From assembly GCF_004193775.1 (NCBI RefSeq), contig NC_041002.1, positions 37,979,112 through 38,043,111 of the forward strand: a stretch of 64,000 nt of DNA, written 5' to 3'. The notes under the pieces were generated by a model that saw only the letters and a program-made list of their open reading frames with translations, ran no database searches and had not been told where the DNA came from. Numbering within the stretch: position 1 is the first letter of the stretch; the number at the start of each line of letters is the position of its first letter. This document shows, piece by piece, positions 36,469 to 47,056 of this stretch. Origin of the DNA: Glycine soja. Taxonomy: Eukaryota > Streptophyta > Magnoliopsida > Fabales > Fabaceae. Both the position numbers and the translations under genes were made by a program.

Positions 36469-36673
36469 ACAAAGTTCTCCGGCGGTTAGTCCTTTGCATC
36501 TTTGTGAAGGGGAAACAAAAGATATCTCAGGTGGTTAGTCCTTTGAAATCTTTTGTTTAAGGGAAAAGGAAGAATCAAAAGAATTCAGACGATTAGTCCT
36601 TCGTTCTTTTGGAAAAGGGAGAAGAGAGACACAAAAAGAATTCAGGCGATTAGTCCTTGTTGAATTCTTTTTG
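36469..36673 (-). other. Stem-loop array B: four hairpins around a GGCGATTAGTCCTT-type loop
   Basis: A loop containing GGYGRTTAGTCCTT (one copy GACGATTAGTCCTT) is closed by different stems: ACAAAG/CTTTGT (36469-36505), AAACAAAAGATATC/GAAATCTTTTGTTT with one mismatch (36513-36558), CAAAAGAA/TTCTTTTG (36576-36611) and CAAAAAGAATTC/GAATTCTTTTTG, perfect (36632-36673). It lies directly beside array A in the presumed transcribed leader. Confidence 0.85.
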
Positions 36674-36884
36674 GCAAAGAGAGAAGAGAATGAAAAAAAT
36701 GAATAGCACAAGTTTTTGAACAAAGAACTTTTCTTGGAAGAGAAAGTGTTGAACAAAAACTTTTAGAAAGATGAAGAGAAGATGAATCAGAAAAAATCTG
36801 TTGAAAGAGATGAAAGAAAATATTGAAAGATTGATTGAAAGAGATGATTGAGATCAATAATCAATGTTTCATGCCAAGGTCACA

Positions 36885-36892
36885 TATTTATA
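36885..36892 (-). promoter_or_regulatory. LTR TATA box
   Basis: TATAAATA on the minus strand, between the palindrome cluster (upstream in sense) and the hairpin arrays (downstream). This places the arrays in the R/U5 leader of any transcript. Confidence 0.6.
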
Positions 36893-37042
36893 ATTTCTTG
36901 ATGACTCAAGTCAAAACTTGTAACTCTTGGCAATTCCTTTAAAACTAATTATTTAAAAAGTTATGACTTTTGAAAGAATCTTCAGAAACAAGTCACTTGA
37001 AGAATTATGACTTTTGGAAATTAATTTTTCGAAAACAGCCAC

Positions 37043-37241
37043 TGGTAATCGATTACCATTAAGGTGTAATCGATTACACATCAGCAGATGTGACTCTTCA
37101 TTTTGAATTTTGAAAATCTTAACGTTTTAAAACACTGGTAATCGATTACATGATTATGGTAATCGATTACAGATTTGTAAATCAGTTTGAAAAACAGCTG
37201 GCTACTGGTAATCGATTACTACCTTCTGGTAATCGATTACC
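37043..37241. repeat. Cluster of six TAATCGATTA palindromes
   Basis: Copies are at 37043-37058 (TGGTAATCGATTACCA), 37065-37078, 37135-37150, 37156-37170, 37205-37219 and 37226-37241. They are arranged as three close pairs, each with its members about 21 bp apart centre to centre. They lie in the U3 side of the LTR. Confidence 0.9.
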
Positions 37242-37464
37242 AGAGAGTAAAACTCTTTGGTAAAAGATTTTGTGAAAACTTCTTGTGCTACTCAATGTTT
37301 TGAAAAACTTTTTAATACTTATCTTGACTGAGTCTTCTTCTTGATTCTTGAATCTTGAGTCTTGAATCTTGATCTTGATTATTCTTGAATCTTTGCTTGA
37401 AACTTTGCTTAACTCTTGATTCTTTGGCATCATCAAAATAACCTTGGAAGGCATTGCTTCCACA

Positions 37465-38367
37465 ATATTTTCCATTATATAATATGTATAATTATCTCAT
37501 TTTTTCTTACCGCAAAATCATCTCATTTTTAACTGTATTTTTTTAAAGAATGTATAACTAGAGATGATAAAATGGGGTTGGATTCTACATGTATTTGCAA
37601 AAGTATCAACAAATGAGGAGGGTAACATCTGCTTATTGAGACTAGGGATGGGGACAAATATTTACTCATTTTTTTTTTTTGCAAGGTGTGTGGGTAGGAA
37701 TACTATAGTACCCGTCTTGTCCCACACATTTCATATAATTATATACTAATGCCATTAAAATATGTTACCTAAGTAAATAATTTATATTATACATATATTC
37801 TTCTGTAAAAAATAATTATATTTTCCTAATTATATGAGCAATTGTAAAAATCTAATAAAGAGTAGTGAACCCTAACGTAACATACGTTATATTAAATTTG
37901 TTTCATATTCTATTGAAGAATATTGAACTATTATTTACTTTCATGTATAAATTTATGATTTTATTGATAAAGTTCTTTTAAGATTGACTTTCAATTGTGA
38001 ACTTTTATTTTGTGTTGTTTGATGCTTCACATTAGTAGTGTAGATTTGCACTTATTTAATGACTTATCTTTGTAATATTTGATGATTATATCTGTAATAT
38101 TTTTTATTTGTGAATTAAGTTTGGATTAATCAATATTATGTTTGCTTGTTTTTAATATTACGTGTAGATATTTTTAATGTTATGTTTGAATTATTTAAGA
38201 GTAAATTTTAAATTTATTTGTTGTGAGACTTTTTAATTAATATATTTTTATTGATTTATTAGTTTTATACATAAATAAAGAATGGATCACGAATGAGAGT
38301 ATGGTATATAGATATTCAACGGAAACAAAAATGAGGATAAAAGTTATTACTCACACATATAGATATG
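37465..38367. other. AT-rich intergenic DNA, no gene seen
   Basis: A GATGGGGACAAATA-like phrase near 37650 hints at old repeat DNA. No coding or RNA gene is recognised. Confidence 0.5.
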
Positions 38368-40016
38368 TGTCGCAACCTACCCTTCGGCGAGAGGGCGACG
38401 CGTGACTCGCGGGATGCGTGTTCCACGAAAGGAATACGCGCGGAGTCGCCATCAACGTTTATTTGAGGAAAACGTCGGAAAAACCGGAAAAGACGCGATC
38501 TACGAACTTTTAAGTGAAAGGTTCGGGAGTTGTATTTACGCACGGGGAAGGTATTAGCACCCCACACGTCCGTCACAAGGGACGACAGCCTTTAATCGAA
38601 TGTGCAAACATGACTTTGATTTTTATGTTCCCTTTTATGTCCTTATATCCTTTATACCCTTTTTATATTTTTCTCTTTTTGTGGTCGACAAGGGTGTTTC
38701 CCTTTGCTCCTACGTATTCCTCAATTTGCGATGAGAAAATCAGACCTACGTAGTTCTTTCCTATCAAGTGATTCTCTTTTTACTTAAGAGGTGATCATTT
38801 TAAGGCGTTGGACCTTAAAAATGACCCATTTTACTTAGTAAGAAATTGAAATGACAAACTTCAAAAACCTATTTTTGTGGACGAGCTTGACTAGGCGAGT
38901 TGATTTTAGCCTTAGTTTCACCTTAGTTATTAGTCAATTCAATTAAGAATGAGAAATCCCAAAGAGAAAATGTCCGATTGATTTTCCGCTTTATTTTACT
39001 AAAAGGTATATTTTTTTTGTTATTATATTATTATTTTATCTCTTTTTGATTTCCAACGTGGTTACGGCACGACCGAACGGTCGGAATTCATTTTAACCGA
39101 AGTTAACGGATAATACAATTCAAACGTTCGGCGGAAATTTATTTTATTTTTAGGTTAAGCGAGAAATGACTTAAATAAAATGGCTTAAGCACGTCAAAAG
39201 GGGGTATAAAAAGTAAATGAAATAAAAATAAAAATGCACGAAACACAATGTGGACCACCACGGGTACATAGAATGAATCGAAAAGCTTGATTCGAGGTAC
39301 TTACCTGTTGAAGATCGAAGAACGATGAAGAACGAATGAAGAACGTCGAAGAACGGTCGAAACCTTTGCGAAATTCTTCACGGAAAACGTTACGGAAACG
39401 TTTCGGAAGCGCCTCGACTTAGATTTTCTTCACGGAAACAATTTTTCTAAGCAAATTCGAAAGAGAGAGAAGTGCCTAAGGGGCTGAACCCTTTTCCTTC
39501 TCACTTCCTCCCCTATTTATAGCAAAATAGGGGAGATGGTTGCCGCCCAGCTCGCCCAGGCGAGCCAGGTTGCTTCCTCCAGAAGCAACAACCTTCTGGA
39601 GGAATCTTCTGGAGGGCCCAAGTGGGCCTGGTTGCTATTTGCACCCCCATTTTTACTAAGCACACCCCCTGCCTTTTTTTGGTGATTCTTTTTTCGTAAA
39701 GTTACGGAAACTTACGAATTTCGTAACGATACTTTTTTTCTTTCTGTAATGTTACGGAACCTTGCGGATTACATAATCATCCCCTTTTTGACTTACGGAA
39801 TGTTACGGAACCCCACTATTTATGCAACGATGCTTCCATTTGATTTCCGGTGTGTCACGGAACCTTACGGATTGTGCATCAATATTTTCTTTTGTTTTAC
39901 GGCATGTCCCAGAATTTCACAAATTGCCTAATGATGGGTGCCAAGCACCTTACAAGGGCCAAACAAAGGTCGCATGTCATCAAGCAAAGGTCCCCGAACG
40001 AAATTAGGGTATGACA
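38368..40016 (-). mobile_element. Solo LTR of a Tat/Ogre-type gypsy family
   Basis: It starts TGTCGCAACC and ends GGGTATGACA, flanked by a perfect TSD ATATG (38363-38367 and 40017-40021). It aligns with the 3' LTR at 55257-56684 through most of its length. In sense (minus) it has two adjacent hairpins (CTTCTGGAGG-type, and GCTCGCCCAGGCGAGC at 39550-39565), a TATA box at 39514-39521, and a splice donor CAACAG|GTAAGTA whose intron starts at 39304. The family link comes from the attached integrase and layout of the 55-64 kb copy. Confidence 0.88.
39514..39565 (-). promoter_or_regulatory. LTR core promoter: palindrome plus TATA box
   Basis: TATAAATA (39514-39521) lies 28 bp downstream, in sense, of the perfect 16-bp palindrome GCTCGCCCAGGCGAGC (39550-39565). 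The same arrangement occurs at 56206-56276 and, internally, at 62763-62803. Confidence 0.6.
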
Positions 40017-41905
40017 ATATGGACACATATATTTTTCTTAAATACGAATATAAGGACGAATACCGTAGGAAACCACACCTAGACCCTGTCCATTGTCCTA
40101 TAACAACACAAAGTTCATGTATATTTTAGATCAAAATCATGCAAGAAATGACGTCGTACTAAGTGACAATACTCCATCACGATTTTGTGAACGGTAGTCA
40201 TGTCTTTAATTAATCGTTGGACATTAAATGAAAAGGAAAGAATTGAACATGAGTGGTAACTGGTAATTGTCAAATACTGATATGATGATGACTTTTTGAA
40301 GCATAACTAATATCTAATCTAATGTTTAATTTAAAGACAATTTACCCAATAAGAACCTACGTTAATGTAAGTTATCCACTAAGATTGAGACAATTGCATT
40401 GGCCGATTATACACCAGGAAGAAGAACCCTCCATTGGAGAGCTTAAGGTTTTGATTCTCCTTGCTCAAGGGACCTTGTAGTTGTGCTTCCTTTGAGTTTG
40501 GGGTTGATTTCAGTGGTAAGAGAAACTTTCATTTCCCTTCTCATCCTCCATTTTTCGTTTTCCTCCATAAGCACTTTTAGAAGATTCATAAAAGTGTTTA
40601 TTGTTAAGGTTTTGATGTGTTTTCTGTTGGGTTTTAGGATTTGGGATGGCGCGGATGGTTTAAAGTAGTTGTGTAAGTGGGAGAAAGCTTTCATCTTGGA
40701 CCCAAAGTCTCTTCCTTTCTTCCTTCCTTCTTCTCAAATCTAGTTCATTGAGTTTGGATAGGTATGAGAAGCTTTACTTTGATTGAATGCTTTGTTTGAG
40801 TGGTTGATGCTTTAAATGTTGTTTTTGAGTGTAGAATGATTTGTATGTATAGTATATGATGTGTAATTTGAATTGGGTTTGTTTTAGAAGCCATTTGAGG
40901 TCTTACTCAAGAAAGTTGAAGTTCTGTAGATGTTTATGCTTAAGCCAAAAGTGATTTTCACTTAAGCAAAAATGTTTATAAATAAAATGTGGTTTTTGGA
41001 TTTCAAACTTAAGCATAGGTGAGTCTAGGCTTAAGAGTGACTATACTTAAGCATAAATGAATCTAGGCTTAAGCGTGATTAAGCTCAAGCGTATGTAGAT
41101 ATAGGTTTAAGTGTGATTAATCTGAAGCATAATTTCACATAGGCTTAAGCATGAGTGTCTGTTAAGTTTTTTTTGGGTGCATTTCAATTGAAATTCAATT
41201 TTAAATGCTTCTTGAGGTGTATGTGAACCTTAAATGGAATGAATGAAGTTGATATATCTTACTATTCTCATGTAATTCACATTCATATGTTGAGATTGAT
41301 GTTTGATTATGAGAACTTGTGGTGTGAAAAGTCTCATGATGTTTGTATGAACTATGTGAGAGTTTATGATTGGTGAGAATGATATGAATGATGAATGAAA
41401 CAAGATATGAATCATGAATGGATGATAAGTTGAATGAAATATACATGATGAATTGAATCTATATGAATATTGTTTGATAAGTTGAATGCATTGATGTTGA
41501 TAAGATGATGATATTGGATGATAATCTTGCCTTCTAACCATCACTAGTGTTGGAAGGGTTAGCTATATCCTTTGGGGAATTTTTTTTGTTGTTATTGGAA
41601 AATGATATACTTGGGTGGATGAGTTTTATGCCAAAACTCCTTCTCACTAAAGTTATGCCAAACCACTATGTTTTAACTCCAAATGATGTGTCAGAGTATT
41701 GAGAACTATTTCCCAAGAGGATTAATGATCCTTTTAGTGTCTATGGGATATATTGTTGTTGATGGTAAAACTTGGATCCTTGAGACAGACCATGAGTGAG
41801 ATGGTGGGTATTGATGTGTCGTACCTCAAACTCAAAGAATCTAAGTTTAGTTGTTGTTTGTAAGTAGGCATGTAAGTTAAGGGTGCTAAGAAGACTTTCA
41901 ACCTG
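40017..41905. other. Unassigned intergenic DNA with a CTTAAGC-rich stretch
   Basis: No protein-like frame is found. From 40935 to 41160 the motif AGGCTTAAGC or variants recurs about ten times at irregular 20-40 bp spacing. The 41540-41820 segment has the feel of LTR leader DNA, but no boundary could be found. Confidence 0.45.
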
Positions 41906-42140
41906 CACTACTACAAAAATGTGATTCAACATCGTTGAATCTAAGTCGGTTATAAAAAAACCGATGTAATAAAGCTTGCGGTGGCATTTTCGAAATTAAT
42001 ATCAACCTTTTATAAATCTTAACGACGGTACTTATAAAACCGCCTTTGTTACAAATGTTACGAAGAAATCGCCTTTGTTTGTAAGCCTATTACTACGGTT
42101 TTTTTAAAAAAAACCGCCTTTGTCTCATTTATAATTATTT
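41906..42140 (+). mobile_element. CACTA element end with subterminal repeats
   Basis: CACTACTACAAAAATGTG at 41906 is followed by CATCGTTGAATC, GGTTATAAAAAAACCGATG and repeated AACCGCCTTTGT units. This is a typical CACTA terminus. No matching inverted end was found downstream; GAGTAGTG at about 43584 is not convincing. Confidence 0.65.
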
Positions 42141-42600
42141 TATTTCATGCTTTTTAGAACTCATACTGCCTTTCCATCTCCCCTCTCCCTTCACGCTGCT
42201 GTCGTGACCTCCGCTTCACCCTGCCGTGACCTCCGCAAGCTCGTCATTGAAAGGGGAAGGAAGGAAGGCAAGGAAGGAGAGTGGATCTCCAGAAGGATCC
42301 TTCTACCTCTTGCAACGCCAGTATTATTTTTTTAGCCGTTCATATGTTATAGTTCTGTGTAGGTTAACAATGATCTAAGCTTCCACTCTCTTCTTCAGCG
42401 ATTCCATTTCCATGGCTTCCTCCCTCGACGACAACTTCAACCTTCTTTCTCCTCAACAGGTTCTCTCTCTCCCTCTTTCGAATTTCAATGAACGCTTCTG
42501 GATTTTGATTTTGATTTTGATTCGGTGACTCTCTCAGCAACTGCTGCTTCTTCTGCATTCTAAGTTTATCCCTCTTAAGTTATTGAGACCATTGATCCAA
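42141..42600 (+). other. Possible captured host first exon next to the CACTA end
   Basis: This is a GC-richer, CT-rich segment with a 5'-UTR look, then ATGGCTTCCTCC at 42412 opening MASSLDDNFNLLSPQQ, followed directly by GTTCTCTCTC, a plausible splice donor. A CTCTCAG acceptor-like site about 70 bp on is followed by CAACTGCTGCTTC. The parent gene is not recognised. Confidence 0.4.
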
Positions 42601-45600
42601 CAAGTACTATAGACCAATGCTTCACACCTTCTCAATGCTTATGGATTAAATCTTGTCTTTTAAAACACTCAAGACAAACTATTAGTAGCATAAGTCTAGA
42701 GGATTTAAATTTTACTTCATAAAAGTTTGGTGTCATTAAAACACTTTGATTCAAAGATGGTTAAGCTTCAACAACTCTCACATTGCATGAATAATGTTTC
42801 ATCTATTTTAATTTGACTAATGTTTTAGCTTTAAGAAAAATATTTTTTTTATATTAACTTATGTTTTTCATTTTTCCAAAAAATATTAAAATATCTATTT
42901 CAATTTTACCAACTAATAATTATTGTTGTCTTGAAATCCTTATTTTTCTTAATCTATGTGAAAAAATCTTAAACATCATTCATTTTGGAACGAAGGGAGT
43001 AATAAATGCTCTTCCATTAACGATATAGTACTAACTTTGTCCCTAAATATAAGACTCTTTTAACTAATTCACTCCCTTTAAGAAAGTTGGTTAATTTAGT
43101 TAGTATCATTAAATTTGTTAGAATATTATATTACTTTTTCAAAATTACCCTTAAAATTATTGGGACATATTATCTCTCTTTCCAATTAATTACTTTTCTA
43201 CCTAATTAATTAATTTGTGTTAGTCTTCTCCTCCAATCCTTATAAAAAAGAAAATGCATTGACTGTAAAGTAATTAAGAATATTTTAATAAAAAATAATT
43301 ATACAAAAGACAACTTGAAAAAAATCTTATAAAATGAGACAAACAAATCTAAAAAAAATTCTTTTATTTAAGAAAAGGACTTATCACACAAAGAGACACT
43401 TTTCACAATTTCACTTATTTATTATGTTAATTTTTATTAAATTAATATTAATAATTTAATATATTGTGTTATGATATATTTTTAATTTTATATTAGTTAT
43501 TGGACCAATCCAACCCAAATTGGTCCGTACAACTAAACGGGTTAGGCTAAAAAGCTCATTTATATTTAACCCAATTTTTTAAGAGTAGTGCCTAACCTAA
43601 TTTACACTTTATTGGGTTGATCATCGAGTAGACCCATTTTGTAAGCTATAGTAATGATAAACTCGTGTTTTAGAAAATGGAAAACTTGACCCAACTCGTT
43701 TTGTTTCGTTCTTAGTTAAATAAAATAATTTTTTAATATGTTGCTTGGATGGGAGGGGCGACCTGAATCCTTCAATCAAATAATTGCAGAAAACGTGGAC
43801 ATGCATACATCAACACAAGTTATATTTCATGAAATCCATGCATGGAAATATTAAACAAAATCATTTGACTTTCGACTATATTGATCGAAATACATAAGAT
43901 AATAAGCATAATCAATTTTAACATTCATAGAAACGTATGAGAGAAATCAAACACAATTTTTACCATTCTTTGCAAAGTGATTTTTTAATTTTTATGATTT
44001 TAAATATTATTGTAGCAGTTAAAAATCACCTTTTTGTTAATTAAGCGAATAGGAAACACATTTAGGCCTTTAAGACTATGTTGCAGTGATTTTTAATCAT
44101 TATTGTATTAAAGTTAATTGTGCTAATTCTAAACTGACAGAAGAACAAGTTGAATACAATTTAAAAAGATAAATGACCAAATAAAATTTTTTAATAATTA
44201 AATAATTAAATTGAATAAAAAAATATAATTTAGTCTAATAAATTTATGGCTTTGAAAGGATTGGACCATCCATGGAGATGCTCTTCACAAGTCTATGCTA
44301 CACGTGATCATCTGCGTTGGGTGTATAACCTATCCATTCTATTTGTCACTCATTGAGTGTCCTTCATTGAAGTCAATGAGTTATAATATTGATTTGGTAG
44401 TTGAAAGAAAAAAAAAAGAGATAATAATTTTGAATTCTTTTCCTTAATAAAAATAAATTAATTAATAATTCATATTTATTGATAAATAAAAAAAACCAGT
44501 GTCCTTTCATTTACGTTGAATTTCTTGCCCATTTGTAACATTGGCCACGGTCAAAAGTCAACACTCAAGAATCATGCACAAGCTCAAAATTGGAATTCAC
44601 TTAATCTCCGAAATTTTTTATTCACCCCTCAAAAACGTGTGTTGCTTTCCACGGTTATTGCAGCACGTTGATTAGTTTTTAACTGGTCATTACTTTTTCC
44701 TTTTTCTTTTATGAAAATATATTTTTCCCAGTAAAGATTCTATTCTTCGGGAATTTCAATTTAGTAAATGGACCTGTTTAATTTAGTAAACTGACTACTA
44801 TTCAACTGAGTTGAAAATCCTATTCTTCAGGAATTTCAATTACCATCACATTTTGCCCCATAATTTATCTCCATATACCATTGTCCAAGAGACAATGTTT
44901 TATACAATTTCCTCTATTTTATTGCAAGGGACACAAAATTACATTATTTGTTCTTGTGACAACAAAGTATATTGAACTTCTCAAAATATAATTTGACATC
45001 CAATTACCTTTCTTTAATTTATTCTATAACTAAATTGATGAGATTGTCGCCAATGATACTAAATTCACTCTATTATACTGTCGTTAAAACGTCTTATTCA
45101 TAGAACAAATAATTTGTCTTCATGCTTAAAAAATGATAGAGAAATACTCTTATTCCTGCAGTAAATTGAAAAGAAATTGTCTTAGTCCCACAAAAAAATG
45201 CTACACAACCAAAAGTTATTAATATAAAAGGTTAAACACTTGAGTTTCTTAATTAAGATTTAGTGGGATTTGATCTCCAACTTGGATATGAAGTTGAAGC
45301 TAGAGGTATCATTTTATTTGAAAATGGACTGACCCAATGTGAGAGAATTAATTGGGTGTCAAATAAAAAACCCCAGATACCTCTACCTCTTGTTACACAA
45401 AATAGAAAAAAAGAATGCTACACAACACACACAACCTCAAATATTATTCATAGAATTAGATTGTCTTCGTCCCTCAAAAGGAGTTATGGAATCCTTTTTT
45501 TTTTTTTACAGTATATATATTCGAATTTCGAACAATAATTTGTGTGAACAATAGGTACATTGTTAAAAAAAATTTAAAATTACGAGCCAAATATACAAGT

Positions 45601-45660
45601 GTGCCGCTAGAAAAATAAAGCCATTTCTCAACACCTATTACTAGTTTCATTAAATTAAAA
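42601..45660. other. AT-rich intergenic DNA with degraded MITE-like pieces
   Basis: GAACGAAGGGAGTA at about 42992 and GTCCCTAAATATAAGACTC near 43040 resemble the ends of Stowaway-type MITEs, but no complete element can be bounded. The rest shows no gene. Confidence 0.4.
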
Positions 45661-47056
45661 GGGTGTAGTAGCAAAATCACAAGAGAATATAAGGCAATGA
45701 ATGTGCAACGAGAACAGTATCACTAGAAACACTCATGGGACAAGAGAATCAAACACTATAGATCTCATTCTATTCTATATTATTTCTCTCGTGCTTCTCT
45801 TTTGAGCAAAATGATGATATCAAGGTTAAGGTTTTGTGATTGCATGTACATTTAAATAAGGTTCCTATTGCCCTGCCATTACATAAGTGCGTACGATCCG
45901 TTTTCTCACATCTTAGGTAAGAGAGTCTCAACTTTCATGGTTCTATGTCTTTTGCATGCATATTATTCATAGGTTTTTTTTTTTTTTTTTTTTCCATCAT
46001 CCAAGAGTTTGGTTAGGTTTCATTGAATTTGCTAAAATAATGACTTTCTGTCTTGCAAATGGCCATGTCACTTTATTTAAATGTAACGTGGTTTAATTCT
46101 TAGTATTATATGGTTGTCATTTATTTCTATTTCTAAGTATGAAGAGAAACATGATCACCCTCAGCTTAATCTGAGATCTTTTCTTTCTTTTTATATGTAT
46201 AATGGTGGCAATGAGGTTACAAGATAAGATCTCATGCAAACCACTCAAATCTTCCACCACTAGATCGACCCTCATGGGTTTCTACCTTTTCACCCCCGAG
46301 GGAAAATTGTCAATTTTCTTTTTCGTGAAGATTTTTGTACTCTTTTCAAGCATTTTGTCTCTTTTGTATATTGCTTTTGGTATAATGAGAAAGTGAATTT
46401 TAGATTATACAATATGTTCTGTTTCTGTTAGGTGTAGCTATCATGCGGTTGGTTTGTATTTTGGGTGCTTGTGATATCATTACACGCATTCTGCCACCAG
46501 AAATTTTCTATTCCAACACTAATTGAAGTTTTGAAATTAAGGGGCCATTGTCATAAAACCTTATATGTTCTTGTGATTGCAAAAGTATGCTAAAATGTCA
46601 TTCAGAACTTTAACTCCATTACTGGTTTTGTGTCTCTGAATAGTGTTGTGTTTTCCTTTTAATAATATCAAATTGGTAGAGCTTCTAAGGCTTCTCTATT
46701 TCATCCCTGCAGACTGCAGTTCTACATTAATTCTTTGTGATTATAACTATCACTTTGTACCACTAATAATCCCAAATCACAATGTTGCCATCAAATGTGT
46801 TTGCGAAGGATTGTGATTGGAGCTTCATGAGCTAACATATTCATTGCTTTGCTGAATCTCTCTTTGCTATTCCTACTTCATAAACACCCTCAAATCAAGT
46901 ATTTATAATATGAAATTCATGATAGCAATCTGTTTAATTTTCGTGTACCTTTTGCCGATTATTTTGTTTACTCATTTCCAGCACCCTGCAAACAGACATT
47001 TGTAGTAGATATCAAAGAGAACAAGAAGCAGCAAATAGGAAATCTGCTGTGAAACC
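45661..47056 (+). other. Upstream region and possible 5' leader of the transporter gene
   Basis: No coding frame is seen. ATCTTAG|GTAAGAG at about 45916 and TTTCCAG|CACCCTG at about 46983 could be donor and acceptor of a leader intron that would put about 70 nt of spliced leader before the ATG at 47057. This is inference; transcripts would decide. A T-run is at 45976-45993. Confidence 0.35.

Larger units (their letters stand above)
35973..37464 (-). mobile_element. Solo LTR of a copia-type element with hairpin arrays
   Basis: It starts TGTTGG and ends TTCCACA on the + strand, flanked by a perfect 5-bp duplication ATATT (35968-35972 and 37465-37469). In sense (minus strand) it begins TGTGGAAGCAATGCC. 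It then has a cluster of TAATCGATTA palindromes (U3), a TATA box (TATAAATA, 36885-36892), and a leader rich in stem-loops (36305-36673). No internal region or second LTR exists. The TGGTAATCGATTACCA motif is common in soybean LTRs by my recollection. Assignment to copia rather than gypsy is tentative. Confidence 0.85.

Noticed and set aside
41201..41544. Two overlapping minus frames (81 and 104 codons) rich in H, S and I
   Set aside because: They are translations of repetitive GATGATATGAATGATGAATG-like DNA; no family resemblance.
43584..43591. GAGTAGTG as the right end of the CACTA element starting at 41906
   Set aside because: Only the last few bases match; there are no subterminal repeats beside it and no 3-bp duplication.
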